6,751 nt of DNA, taken from the NCBI GenBank assembly GCA_021199595.1, contig JAJQHT010000193.1, forward strand, positions 1-6,751. The letters run 5' to 3'. The translations under genes and the position numbers were made by a program. Source of the DNA: Oscillospiraceae bacterium. Its GTDB lineage: Bacteria; Bacillota; Clostridia; Oscillospirales; Oscillospiraceae. Positions 1 through 6,751 of this stretch are shown here, piece after piece; the first letter of the stretch is position 1, and every line of letters starts with the position of its first letter. The notes below the pieces were generated by a model. It searched no databases and was not told where the DNA came from. It saw only the letters and a list, made by a program, of their open reading frames with translations.

Positions 1-61
1 CGTATATTAGCGTGGTCATCGTGCCAAGGTCTATGGCAATATCTCTTTCAAAAAAAAGCAT
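1..61 (-). CDS. mreB: MreB-like rod-shape actin, N-terminal 20 codons only (partial)
   Basis: The reverse strand from 61 reads ATG CTT TTT TTT GAA AGA GAT and so on, giving MLFFERDIAIDLGTMTTLIY before the window ends. The short aromatic start followed by DIAIDLGT and TLIY matches the beginning of MreB/Mbl proteins, where DLGT is the phosphate-1 loop that holds ATP. MreB polymers lie under the membrane and direct lateral cell-wall synthesis. The start is well supported: AGGAGG lies 6 bases upstream and overlaps the stop codon of comF, so the gene is probably co-transcribed with comF and recD2. The two residues after GT are M and T where MreB usually has A and N, so a paralogue (Mbl, MreBH or a clostridial MreB-like protein) is possible. 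With only 20 residues, other actin/Hsp70-fold proteins (FtsA, DnaK) cannot be formally excluded, but their N-termini fit less well. Confidence 0.75.
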   Translation of the reverse strand, partial: MLFFERDIAIDLGTMTTLIY

Positions 62-67
62 TTTGTT

Positions 68-73
68 CCTCCT
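68..73 (-). promoter_or_regulatory. Ribosome binding site of the mreB-like gene
   Basis: AGGAGG on the minus strand, six bases (AACAAA) before the ATG at 59-61. It is a near-perfect anti-Shine-Dalgarno match and fixes the start of the partial gene. Its first two bases are the last two of the comF TAG stop (72-74), so a ribosome finishing comF stops on this site. This suggests coupled translation, although the site is strong enough to recruit ribosomes independently. Confidence 0.85.
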
Positions 74-726
74 ACCTGGTGCTTGCCAGGGTGGCGCACA
101 CAACCTCCTCCGCCCCTGCCAGAAGCAGAGTCTTGGCGCACTCTGAGAGTGTGGAGCCGGTGGTCACAATATCGTCAATGAGCAAAATTCGTTTTCCCGC
201 TATCGCGGAGGGGTCTAAAGCCGTATAGGCCCCGGCGATATTGGCCTTGCGGCGCTCCGGGGAGCCGCTTTGGGACTGGGGCTGTATGCCCCGCCGCTTT
301 TTCAGCGTGGGCGTAAGCTCCCGGCACAGGCGTCGGGCCGCCTCCCGGGCGATAAGCTCCGTTTGGTCATAGCCCCGTTTCCGCCGCCGGCCAGGGTCGA
401 GAGGCACCCACGTCAGAATGTCATAATCCGTCTCGACGCACTCATAAATGCAGGCGGCAACCTGTTCTCCGAAGGCCGCGGCATAGGCCCGGACACCGCT
501 GAATTTATAGCGCAGGATGCCGCTTCTGACCGGCCCCTCATAATACAGCGCGGAGACGCATTGGGAGAAAAAAGGCCCCCTTCCGTCCGCTGGCCGGCGG
601 CCTGGATACGGTGTCCTGACAGGCGGGGCATATATCCGGCCTGCCGGGCGCAATAGGGCGGCGGCATAGAATACACCGTGTTGGATAAAAAAGATCCAGC
701 AGGTATCGTATCAGCTTACTCCCCAT
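72..726 (-). pseudogene. comF: ComF family phosphoribosyltransferase, frameshifted
   Basis: Two reading frames together make one ComF protein. The first (726 to 538) begins MGSKLIRYLLDLFYPTRC and holds the zinc finger C18-x2-C21 and C33-x2-C36. It then leaves homology and stops at TGA 538-540. The second frame carries the rest: LYYEGPVRSGILRYKF, the ComF hallmark RKRGYDQTEL (about 115-124 of the joined protein) and the PRPP loop ILLIDDIVTTGSTL (about 180-193), ending at TAG 72-74. Removing one base near 568-580 joins them into a 217-residue protein, a normal ComF length. ComF proteins have a type I phosphoribosyltransferase fold and are associated with DNA uptake in competent bacteria; the substrate is not settled. 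The ATG overlaps the end of recD2 by 11 bases and has no clear Shine-Dalgarno, so translation is probably coupled to recD2. A CTG at codon 5, behind GGGGAG, is an alternative start. The rest of the gene looks undamaged, so a recent mutation or a sequencing error is more likely than an old pseudogene. Confidence 0.85.
568..580 (-). other. Frameshift site in comF beside two homopolymers
   Basis: The plus strand has A6 at 568-573, GG, then C5 at 576-580, which reads GGGGGCCTTTTTT in the coding direction. Upstream of it the frame encodes SGRKGAFF after the zinc finger; downstream the good frame encodes FFSQCVSALYYEG. The second frame is +1 relative to the first, so the sequence has one base too many (or two too few). 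Dropping one T gives RKGAFFSQCV; dropping one G gives RKGPFFSQCV. The exact base cannot be decided from the sequence. The shift must lie downstream of C36 (about 618) and upstream of SQC (about 562). Confidence 0.8.
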
Positions 727-2926
727 CTGCCATGCGGATGCGAAGGCCGCTGTATCGCTTGGCCCGGTGCGCGTTCTCGGTCATGGTCTGAATGACCTGG
801 TCGTCCCCCACGGCAACCAGAAGCTCCGCCGCCCGGGTCACGGCGGTATAGAGAAGGCTCCGATACATAAGCTGCGGCGCAGCCCTGGCCGCGGAGAAAA
901 CCACAGCCCGATATTCGCTGCCCTGGGATTTGTGCACGGTCATGGCCCAGGCGTGCTCCAGCTCGGCGGCCTGCTCATAGCCGTATTCCGCCATGCGGCC
1001 GTCAAAGTCGATGGTAAGGGTCTCCCCCGCCGGGTCAATGCTCTGGATAAAGCCAATGTCTCCGTTATAGACCCCGTATCCGACCTCCAGCTCCTGCGTT
1101 TTCCACATAATATCATAGTCGTTGCGTATCTGCATGACCCTGTCTCCCGTCCGATAGGTGCGTCCGGCATAGGAAAACTCCGGCTTTTCAGCGGCCCAGG
1201 GGTTCAGCGCCTCCTGGAGGAGGCGATTGAGGTTTTCCGTTCCCGCCGGCCCCTTCCGCGTGGGGGAAAGCACCTGTATCTGGCTCGCGGGGATGCCCAT
1301 ATTATTCGGCAGGCGACGGCTGCAAAGCTCAACGATGGTCTCGGCGGTCTGCTCCGCGTCCCGGCGGCGCATGAAATAAAACCCGCCTTTGTTCACCCGC
1401 AGGTCAGGCATTTGTCCGTGGTTTATCTGATGGGCGCAGAGGACAATGCGGCTCTCCTCCTTCTGGCGGAATATCTCCGTCAGGCGGACGGTCTCCGCCG
1501 CGCCGCTGCGGATTATATCCCGAAACACGCTGCCCGGCCCCACAGAGGGGAGCTGGTCGGCATCCCCTACCAGCACAAGCCGGCAGGCGGGGCCGATGGC
1601 CGCGAGCACAGCCCGCATGAGAGAGATGTCAACCATGGAGCACTCATCCAGCACAAGCGCACCGCAGCGCAGGCGGTCTTTTTCGTTCTTGCGGAAGGTG
1701 ACGCTGTCCGTCTCCGGGGAAAAGCTGGCCTCCAAAAGCCTGTGTATGGTGGAGGCGTCGCGTCCAGTCAGAACGCTCATCCGCTTGGCGGCCTGCCCTG
1801 TGGGCGCGGCCAGCATGGTGTCCAGCTCCAGCGCGTCAAACAGCGCCAGCACCGCCCGGACGGAGGTCGTCTTGCCCGTGCCGGGGCCGCCGGTGATAAC
1901 AAGAAGCTGACGGCTGGCCGCCGCCTCCACCGCCGATTTTTGCAGGGGCGACAGGGTTATTCCCTGCTCGGCCTCCAGCTTTTCGATGACCCGTTCGGCG
2001 CTGACGCGGGTATTTTCATAGGTATGGCCTGCCATTTCCCGCAGGCGATGGGCGGCATAGACCTCCGCCCCATAAAGCTCCGCGAGATAACAGGCGTCCG
2101 CATTGGCGACCTGCTCCCGTATCACCTCGCCGGAGTCCAGAAGAATATCCAGCCCCTCCTGTATCTGCTCCGTCTCCACACCGATGAGCTGGGCGGTGGC
2201 CGCCGTCAGCTTCTCGGCAGGCAGGAAGCAGTGGCCGTTGTCGGCATTGTGCCGAAGCTCAAACAGCAGCGCCGCCGCAATACGCTCCGGGGCGTCCGAT
2301 TCAATGCCATGGGCCAGCGCCAAGGCGTCCGCCTGGGCGAAGGAGGCGCCAATCTGGACGCTGGAAAGGATATAGGGATTATCCTTCACCTGCTCCATGG
2401 CCTCGTCCCCATAGTAGCGATATAGCCGCAGAGCCAGAATAGGCGGCAGCTCCGCGCTTGCAAGAAACTCCATCAGAAGGCGCATCCCCGTCTGCTGGCG
2501 GAATGCGGCGGATATTTCCTCCGCCTTTTTGCGGCCTATTCCTTTCATGGCGGCCAGCTTTTCCGGGTGGTCGCGTATCACGTTCAGGGAATCATCCCCA
2601 AACTGGGCCACGATGGCGGCGGCCGTGGCCGGGCCGATGCCTTTTACCGTCCGGCTGGAGAGATAGTCAAAAATAGCCGCCGCCCCGGTGGGCATGGTGC
2701 GCTCGGTATACTGGGCCTTGAACTGCTCCCCGTGAGATGGATGGCGTCCCCATGCTCCCCATGCGGTCAGGCTCTCCCCCGGCACAGCCATCGGGATACA
2801 GCCCACCACAATGGCGGAGGAGCCGTCGTCCACGTTCATGCGCAGAACGGTATAACCGTTTTCATCGTTATAGTATATAACGGAGGCCACCTGGCCTTCG
2901 ATTTTTTCCAGCTGTTCCTGCTCCAA
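716..2926 (-). CDS. recD2: ATP-dependent RecD2 family DNA helicase
   Basis: A 736-residue superfamily 1B helicase of the stand-alone RecD2 type found in bacteria without RecBCD; such enzymes unwind DNA 5' to 3' and act in repair and fork maintenance. The N-terminal region (1-80) is the RecD2 OB-like domain (IEGQVASVIYYNDENGYTVL). Helix-hairpin-helix elements follow at VKGIGPATAAAI (94-105) and AAMKGIGRKKAEEI (125-138). The helicase core has Walker A GGPGTGKTT (346-354), motif Ia APTGQAAKRM (374-383), Walker B LVLDECSMVD (424-433), motif III VGDADQLPSVGPG (453-465), motif IV TEIFRQ (483-488), VYNGDIG (619-625), and motif VI MTVHKSQGSEY (662-672) with YTAVTRA (693-699). All expected motifs are present and length is typical. 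The start is TTG: an in-frame TAA lies two codons upstream, so no earlier start exists. GGTG six bases before it is a modest Shine-Dalgarno. CTG at codon 6, preceded by AGGA, is an alternative. The gene lies 3 bases after the COG2426 gene and overlaps comF by 11 bases. Confidence 0.96.
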   Translation of the reverse strand: MEQEQLEKIEGQVASVIYYNDENGYTVLRMNVDDGSSAIVVGCIPMAVPGESLTAWGAWGRHPSHGEQFKAQYTERTMPTGAAAIFDYLSSRTVKGIGPATAAAIVAQFGDDSLNVIRDHPEKLAAMKGIGRKKAEEISAAFRQQTGMRLLMEFLASAELPPILALRLYRYYGDEAMEQVKDNPYILSSVQIGASFAQADALALAHGIESDAPERIAAALLFELRHNADNGHCFLPAEKLTAATAQLIGVETEQIQEGLDILLDSGEVIREQVANADACYLAELYGAEVYAAHRLREMAGHTYENTRVSAERVIEKLEAEQGITLSPLQKSAVEAAASRQLLVITGGPGTGKTTSVRAVLALFDALELDTMLAAPTGQAAKRMSVLTGRDASTIHRLLEASFSPETDSVTFRKNEKDRLRCGALVLDECSMVDISLMRAVLAAIGPACRLVLVGDADQLPSVGPGSVFRDIIRSGAAETVRLTEIFRQKEESRIVLCAHQINHGQMPDLRVNKGGFYFMRRRDAEQTAETIVELCSRRLPNNMGIPASQIQVLSPTRKGPAGTENLNRLLQEALNPWAAEKPEFSYAGRTYRTGDRVMQIRNDYDIMWKTQELEVGYGVYNGDIGFIQSIDPAGETLTIDFDGRMAEYGYEQAAELEHAWAMTVHKSQGSEYRAVVFSAARAAPQLMYRSLLYTAVTRAAELLVAVGDDQVIQTMTENAHRAKRYSGLRIRMADGE

Positions 2927-2929
2927 GGC

Positions 2930-3421
2930 TTACACCAAAAGGCTGATAACGCCCGTTATGGCAAGGGATATAATAACGGCCGCAATAAGCACGCCAAGTA
3001 TGATGGCCGGCAGCGCCCGCTTCATGCGCACGTCCAGCAGCGCGGCCACAAGGGAGCCTGTCCAGGCGCCCGTTCCCGGCAGCGGGATGGCGACAAAAAG
3101 CACCAGCCCCCAAAATTCACATTGGCGGACTCTCTCCGCCTTTTTGCCGGTGCCCTTGGCCTCCAGCCAGGCCACAAATTTCTGCATCCAGCGGGCTTTT
3201 GTACTCATCCAGTCCATCGCCACCCGAATAAAAGCGATGATGAAGGGCGCGGGCAGAATATTGCCCACAATGCTGATAAGCGTCGCCTGCCAGACCGGCA
3301 GACCCAGGGCCACGCCGATAGGGATTGCGCCTCGCAGCTCCACAATGGGAACCATGGAAATGATGAAGGTGACAACGGCTGTGCCCATGCCGAGGTCGGC
3401 TAGTGTCTGTGCAATGTCCAT
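2930..3421 (-). CDS. Small integral membrane protein, Sm_multidrug_ex (COG2426) family
   Basis: A 163-residue hydrophobic protein. I recognise the family from two conserved patches: VELRGAIPIGVALG (27-40) and FVAIPLPGTGAWTGSLVA (109-126). These are hallmarks of the family named small multi-drug export protein (Pfam Sm_multidrug_ex, COG2426). Hydrophobic stretches lie at about 13-28, 32-66, 104-128 (broken by the PLPGTGAWTG turn) and 137-162. A basic amphipathic segment, about 72-100 (STKARWMQKF, KGTGKKAERVRQ), is probably cytoplasmic. Length is normal. The glycine/proline-rich re-entrant-like motif suggests a transporter-like fold, but the substrate is unknown to me and the export label has weak experimental support. 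The ATG lies 6 bases after the uvrA stop. GCGGGGAT at the end of uvrA is a weak, distant Shine-Dalgarno, which points to translational coupling. Its TAA is separated from the recD2 TTG by one codon, in the same frame. Confidence 0.88.
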   Translation of the reverse strand: MDIAQTLADLGMGTAVVTFIISMVPIVELRGAIPIGVALGLPVWQATLISIVGNILPAPFIIAFIRVAMDWMSTKARWMQKFVAWLEAKGTGKKAERVRQCEFWGLVLFVAIPLPGTGAWTGSLVAALLDVRMKRALPAIILGVLIAAVIISLAITGVISLLV

Positions 3422-3427
3422 GTTGTT

Positions 3428-6256
3428 TTATCCCCGCAATATCTTCCCCAAAAATTGTCCCGTATAGCTGTCCTTCGCCTGGGCGCACTGCTCCGGCGTG
3501 CCGGCAAAAACAAGCTGGCCGCCCTCGTCCCCGCCCTCCGGGCCGAGGTCAATGATGTAGTCGGCGCATTTTATCACGTCCAGATTGTGTTCGATGACCA
3601 GGACGGTGTTGCCGCCGTCCGTCAGGCGCTGCAAAATATCCAGCAGCCGCGCCACATCCGCCGTGTGAAGGCCGGTGGTCGGTTCATCCAGGATATAGAA
3701 GGTGTTCCCCGTGCTGCGGCGGGAAAGCTCCGTCGCGAGCTTGACCCGCTGGGCCTCGCCGCCGGAGAGGGTGGTGGAGGACTGACCCAGCCGGACGTAG
3801 CCCAGGCCCACGTCCCAGAGGGTTTGCAGCTTGTTATGGATATTCTGCTGATTCTGGAAAAATTCTAATGCCTCCTCCACCGTCATGTCAAGGACTTCCG
3901 CAATATTTTTGCCCTTATAGCGCACCTCCAGGGTCTCCCGGTTATACCGCGCACCGTGGCACACCTCGCAGGGAACGTATACGTCCGGCAGAAACAGCAT
4001 TTCTATTTTAATAAGGCCGTCTCCCGTGCAGGCTTCGCACCGGCCGCCCTTCACATTAAAGGAAAAGCGCCCGGACTTATACCCCCGGAGCTTGGCGTCC
4101 TGGGTGGAGGCGAAAAGCTCCCGTATGTCGTTAAACAGGCCCGTATAGGTGGCGGGATTCGACCGGGGCGTGCGTCCGATGGGGCTTTGGTCGATGTCAA
4201 TGACCTTGTCCAGATATTCCAAGCCATACACCCCGGCGCATTTGCCGGGCCGCACCTTCCGCCGGTTCAGCTTGGCCCCCAGGGTCTTTTCTATGACCTC
4301 GTTCACGAGGCTTGATTTGCCGCTGCCGGACACGCCGGTGACGCAGGTGAATGCCCCCAGAGGGATGTCCACATCTACATTTTTCAGGTTATTGGCCGCC
4401 GCGCCGCGCACGGAGAGAAAATGTCCGTTCCCCTTTCGCCGGACAGCGGGAACGGCAATTCTTTTCCGTCCGCTGAGATATTGGCCGGTAATGGATTCCG
4501 GGCAGGCCATAATGTCCTCCGGCGTACCGGCGCAGACCACGCTGCCCCCATGGACACCCGCGCCGGGGCCGATGTCCACCACCCAATCCGCAGCGCGGAT
4601 GGTGTCCTCGTCATGCTCCACAACGATAAGCGTATTGCCCGCGTCGGTGAGCTGGCGCAGGGTTTGCAGGAGCTTCGCGTTATCCCGCTGATGCAGGCCG
4701 ATGCTCGGCTCGTCCAGCACATACAGAACACCCATCAGGGCAGAGCCGATCTGCGTGGCAAGGCGTATGCGCTGGCTCTCCCCGCCGGAGAGCGTGGCGG
4801 CGCCGCGAGAGAGCGTCAGATACCCCAGTCCCACGCTGACAAGGAAGGTCAGACGCTGGTGTATCTCCTTTAGGATGCGGTTCGCAATCATGGATTCCTT
4901 TTCCGTAAGGACAAGGCTGTCCAAAAATTCAATCTCCTGGGTGATGGGCAGCCGGCTGAACTGCGCGATGCTCAAGCCCCCCACCGTGACGGCCAGCACC
5001 TCCTTTTTCAGGCGGTCGCCGCCGCAGTCCGGGCAGTCATACTGACCCATACAGTCCTCCAGTTCACTGCGGACGGAGGAGGACTGCGTTTCCTTATACC
5101 GACGCTCCAGGTTGTTCACAATGCCCTCAAAATCCTTGCTGAGAACGCCATAGCCGGAACCCTTGTCATAGCGCAGCTCCAGCTTCTCCCCCTTGGTGCC
5201 GTAGAGGATGGCATCTATCCCCGCTTTGGGAATGGTTTTGATGGGGTCATGGATGCTGAAATGGTACTTTCGCCCCAGAGCCTCATAATACATCCGGCAG
5301 ATGGAATCCCCCCTGGCATTTGACCAGCCAGGGGCCATGATGCCTCCGTCCATGATGGAAAGCTCCGGGTTCGGCATGACAAGCTCCGGGTCTACCCGCA
5401 AAAGCGTCCCCAGACCGCTGCACGTCGGGCAGGCTCCATAGGGCGCGTTAAAGGAAAACAGCCGGGGCGTCATCTCCTCAATGGAAATGCCACAGTCCTC
5501 GCAGGCATAATTCTGGGAGAAGGTCAGCTCCTCCCCCGTCCCGGTAAGCTCCACATGAAGCACCCCGCCGGACAGGGCCATAGCCGTTTCCGCTGAGTCG
5601 GTCAGGCGGCGGATAATGTCCGGCTTCATCACCAGGCGGTCAACAACGACCTCTATGGTGTGCTTTTTGTTCTTTTCTAGGGTGATAGTCTCCGACAAGT
5701 CATAGATATTCCCGTCCACCCGCACCCGGACAAAGCCGGAGCGGCGGGCATCCTCAAATACCTTCTGATGCTCGCCCTTTCTGGCGCGAACCACAGGGGC
5801 GAGAAGCTGCATCTTCGTCCCCTCCGGCAGCGTCATAATCTGGTCTACTATCTGATCAATGGTCTGCTGGCGAATCTCCCGGCCGCAGTTGGGACAATGC
5901 GGTATGCCAATCTGCGCCCACAGAAGGCGGAGATAATCGTGTATCTCCGTCACTGTCCCCACGGTGGAACGGGGGTTGCGGGAGGTGGTCTTCTGGTCGA
6001 TGGAAATGGCTGGGGACAGACCGCCGATATAGTCCACATCCGGCTTGTCCATCTGGCCCAAAAACTGGCGGGCATAGCTCGAAAGGCTCTCCACATAGCG
6101 GCGCTGCCCCTCCGCATAGATGGTGTCAAAGGCAAGGCTGGATTTGCCGCTGCCGGAAAGTCCGGTGAACACCACCAGCTTGTCTCTTGGTATTTCCAGG
6201 TCTATATTTTTCAGGTTATTGGCCCGTGCGCCCTGTATCGTGATATTTTTGGACAT
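3428..6256 (-). CDS. uvrA: UvrABC excinuclease subunit A
   Basis: UvrA is the dimeric ABC ATPase that finds bulky DNA damage and loads UvrB in nucleotide excision repair. At 942 residues it is full length (E. coli UvrA is 940). ABC half 1 has Walker [10 protein letters not shown] (32-40), signature [12 protein letters not shown] (489-500), Walker B YVLDEPS (512-518) and switch H549. Half 2 has Walker [10 protein letters not shown] (641-649), signature [12 protein letters not shown] (830-841), Walker [10 protein letters not shown] (854-862) and switch H890. Zinc cysteine pairs are C121/C124, C252/C255, C276/C279, C408/C411, C740/C743 and C763/C766, matching the three zinc modules of Gram-positive UvrA. 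By family comparison, the UvrB-binding domain is about 131-245 and the insertion domain about 287-398. The ATG start ([11 protein letters not shown]) has GGGGGAG four bases upstream. The gene follows its own promoter and heads the operon. uvrB, often a neighbour, is not in the window. No defect seen. Confidence 0.99.
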   Translation of the reverse strand: MSKNITIQGARANNLKNIDLEIPRDKLVVFTGLSGSGKSSLAFDTIYAEGQRRYVESLSSYARQFLGQMDKPDVDYIGGLSPAISIDQKTTSRNPRSTVGTVTEIHDYLRLLWAQIGIPHCPNCGREIRQQTIDQIVDQIMTLPEGTKMQLLAPVVRARKGEHQKVFEDARRSGFVRVRVDGNIYDLSETITLEKNKKHTIEVVVDRLVMKPDIIRRLTDSAETAMALSGGVLHVELTGTGEELTFSQNYACEDCGISIEEMTPRLFSFNAPYGACPTCSGLGTLLRVDPELVMPNPELSIMDGGIMAPGWSNARGDSICRMYYEALGRKYHFSIHDPIKTIPKAGIDAILYGTKGEKLELRYDKGSGYGVLSKDFEGIVNNLERRYKETQSSSVRSELEDCMGQYDCPDCGGDRLKKEVLAVTVGGLSIAQFSRLPITQEIEFLDSLVLTEKESMIANRILKEIHQRLTFLVSVGLGYLTLSRGAATLSGGESQRIRLATQIGSALMGVLYVLDEPSIGLHQRDNAKLLQTLRQLTDAGNTLIVVEHDEDTIRAADWVVDIGPGAGVHGGSVVCAGTPEDIMACPESITGQYLSGRKRIAVPAVRRKGNGHFLSVRGAAANNLKNVDVDIPLGAFTCVTGVSGSGKSSLVNEVIEKTLGAKLNRRKVRPGKCAGVYGLEYLDKVIDIDQSPIGRTPRSNPATYTGLFNDIRELFASTQDAKLRGYKSGRFSFNVKGGRCEACTGDGLIKIEMLFLPDVYVPCEVCHGARYNRETLEVRYKGKNIAEVLDMTVEEALEFFQNQQNIHNKLQTLWDVGLGYVRLGQSSTTLSGGEAQRVKLATELSRRSTGNTFYILDEPTTGLHTADVARLLDILQRLTDGGNTVLVIEHNLDVIKCADYIIDLGPEGGDEGGQLVFAGTPEQCAQAKDSYTGQFLGKILRG

Positions 6257-6286
6257 CCTGCTCCCCCGCTGTGCTGTTGTTCTGTG

Positions 6287-6297
6287 TTTGAATCAAA
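6287..6297. repeat. 11-base palindrome in the uvrA leader
   Basis: TTTGAATCAAA on the plus strand is a perfect inverted repeat with 5-base arms around one central base. It lies about 14 to 24 bases downstream of the TATAAT, near the predicted transcription start and about 30 bases before the uvrA ATG, where a repressor could act. It is short and AT-rich, so chance is a real alternative. It does not match the LexA box of Gram-positive bacteria (GAAC-N4-GTTC). Confidence 0.3.
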
Positions 6298-6310
6298 TCA
6301 GTAGTCTACC

Positions 6311-6339
6311 ATTATACACCATATGGGAAGGAAAAACAA
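6311..6339 (-). promoter_or_regulatory. Predicted sigma-A promoter of the uvrA operon
   Basis: On the minus strand, TTGTTT (6334-6339) and TATAAT (6311-6316) are separated by 17 bases. The -10 is a perfect consensus; the -35 matches TTGACA at 3 of 6 positions, including TTG. Transcription would start near 6304, giving a leader of about 48 bases before the uvrA ATG. It falls just past the queA stop in the only AT-rich gap of the window, which supports a real promoter. No terminator hairpin for queA was found here, so read-through from queA is also likely. Confidence 0.7.
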
Positions 6340-6350
6340 TGAATTACCCA

Positions 6351-6751
6351 TCACTCGCCCATGTGTCCAATGAACATCGCATCCCCAAACGAGAAAAATC
6401 TGTACTTTTTCTCCACCGCCTCCTGATAGGCCGCGAGGATGTTCTCCCTTCCTGCCAGAGCGGAGACGAGCATGACCAGCGTGGAACCGGGGAGATGGAA
6501 ATTTGTCACCAGGGCGTCTATACATTTGAACTGATAGCCGGGATAGATGAATATATTCGTCCAGCGGCTGCCGGGCTGTATGGAGCCGTCCGGGGCCGCG
6601 AAGCTCTCCAGCGTTCGGCAGGAGGTCGTGCCGACGGCGATGATGCGTCCGCCCTGCCGGCGGGTCTGGTTGATAATCTCCGCCGTTTCCGGGCTGACAG
6701 TGCAAAACTCGGAGTGCATCTCGTGCTCCTCTATGTTTTCCGCCTTCACGG
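6351..6751 (-). CDS. queA: QueA, S-adenosylmethionine:tRNA ribosyltransferase-isomerase (C-terminal part)
   Basis: QueA transfers and rearranges the ribose of S-adenosylmethionine onto preQ1 in the anticodon wobble position of tRNAs for Asp, Asn, His and Tyr, forming epoxyqueuosine. The visible 132 complete codons are the C-terminal part of a protein usually about 340 residues long; the gene runs off the right edge of the window. Family signatures in order, counting from the first complete codon, are [14 protein letters not shown] (1-14), [14 protein letters not shown] (36-49), NIFIYPGY (65-72), [19 protein letters not shown] (82-100) and [11 protein letters not shown] (118-128). The gene stops at TGA 6351-6353. 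The GTG at 6747-6749 is an internal valine (the conserved VK before the ExIxxHxMHSE region), not a start. There is no sign of damage. tgt and other queuosine genes, if clustered, would lie outside the window. Confidence 0.97.
   Translation of the reverse strand, partial: VKAENIEEHEMHSEFCTVSPETAEIINQTRRQGGRIIAVGTTSCRTLESFAAPDGSIQPGSRWTNIFIYPGYQFKCIDALVTNFHLPGSTLVMLVSALAGRENILAAYQEAVEKKYRFFSFGDAMFIGHMGE

Noticed and set aside
538..600. Programmed ribosomal frameshift in comF
   Set aside because: The change needed is +1 (or -2). The tract does not form the usual X-XXY-YYZ -1 heptamer in the incoming frame, no stop codon follows immediately as in prfB-type +1 sites, and ComF is not known to use recoding. 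A mutation or sequencing error explains it more simply.
767..2425. A 552-codon open frame on the plus strand opposite recD2
   Set aside because: It lies entirely antisense to a helicase gene with every motif intact, and its translation has no recognisable domain and is rich in R, G, H and P. It is a shadow caused by GC-rich codon use.
2567..3403. A 278-codon plus-strand open frame across the recD2/COG2426 junction
   Set aside because: It is antisense to two well-supported genes, has low-complexity H/G/N-rich translation, and has no promoter or convincing ribosome binding site.
6266..6290. Possible LexA box around GAAC in the uvrA leader
   Set aside because: The half site GAAC is followed after four bases by GCAC rather than GTTC, so the inverted half is only partly matched. 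This is not enough to call a site.
5768..6304. A 178-codon plus-strand open frame opposite the 5' end of uvrA
   Set aside because: It is the antisense shadow of UvrA conserved regions including Walker A; the translation resembles no protein family I know.
6257..6350. Terminator or small RNA in the queA-uvrA gap
   Set aside because: No GC-rich stem followed by a T run was found on the minus strand; the gap is accounted for by a promoter, a short leader and a ribosome binding site.

Overview
The window is a tightly packed chromosomal segment. Every supported gene lies on the minus strand, so transcription runs from high to low coordinates. In that order the genes are: the 3' part of queA (tRNA queuosine synthesis), uvrA (nucleotide excision repair), a small membrane protein of the Sm_multidrug_ex/COG2426 family, recD2 (5'-3' DNA helicase), a comF-type phosphoribosyltransferase gene with a frameshift, and the first 20 codons of an mreB-like actin gene. 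The GC-rich third positions, strong AGGAGG-type ribosome binding sites, a RecD2-type (not RecBCD-type) helicase and the recD2-comF-mreB neighbourhood suggest a Gram-positive Clostridia bacterium, probably of the Oscillospiraceae type. That placement is an inference from gene content and remembered gene order, not a measured phylogeny.

Layout: queA ends at 6351 and is followed by the only sizeable gap, 94 bases. This gap holds a good sigma-A-type promoter (TTGTTT, 17 bases, TATAAT) and an 11-base palindrome just downstream of the predicted transcription start. From uvrA onward the genes are 3 to 6 bases apart or overlap: uvrA/COG2426 6 bases, COG2426/recD2 3 bases, recD2/comF overlapping by 11 bases, and the mreB Shine-Dalgarno overlapping the comF stop codon. 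No terminator-like hairpin was seen between them. The simplest reading is one operon starting at the promoter in front of uvrA and running past the left edge of the window.

Functionally, uvrA and recD2 act in DNA repair, and ComF proteins are linked to handling of incoming single-stranded DNA in competence. The COG2426 membrane protein lies between the repair genes and has no established role there. The mreB-like gene would begin a cell-shape segment.

The most notable anomaly is the comF frameshift: the zinc-finger half and the phosphoribosyltransferase half are both well conserved but lie in different frames. The break sits beside an A6/C5 homopolymer pair (plus strand), and a one-base change restores a normal 217-residue protein. 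Otherwise the window looks like ordinary core genome. I found no mobile element, CRISPR array, RNA gene or clear new system.
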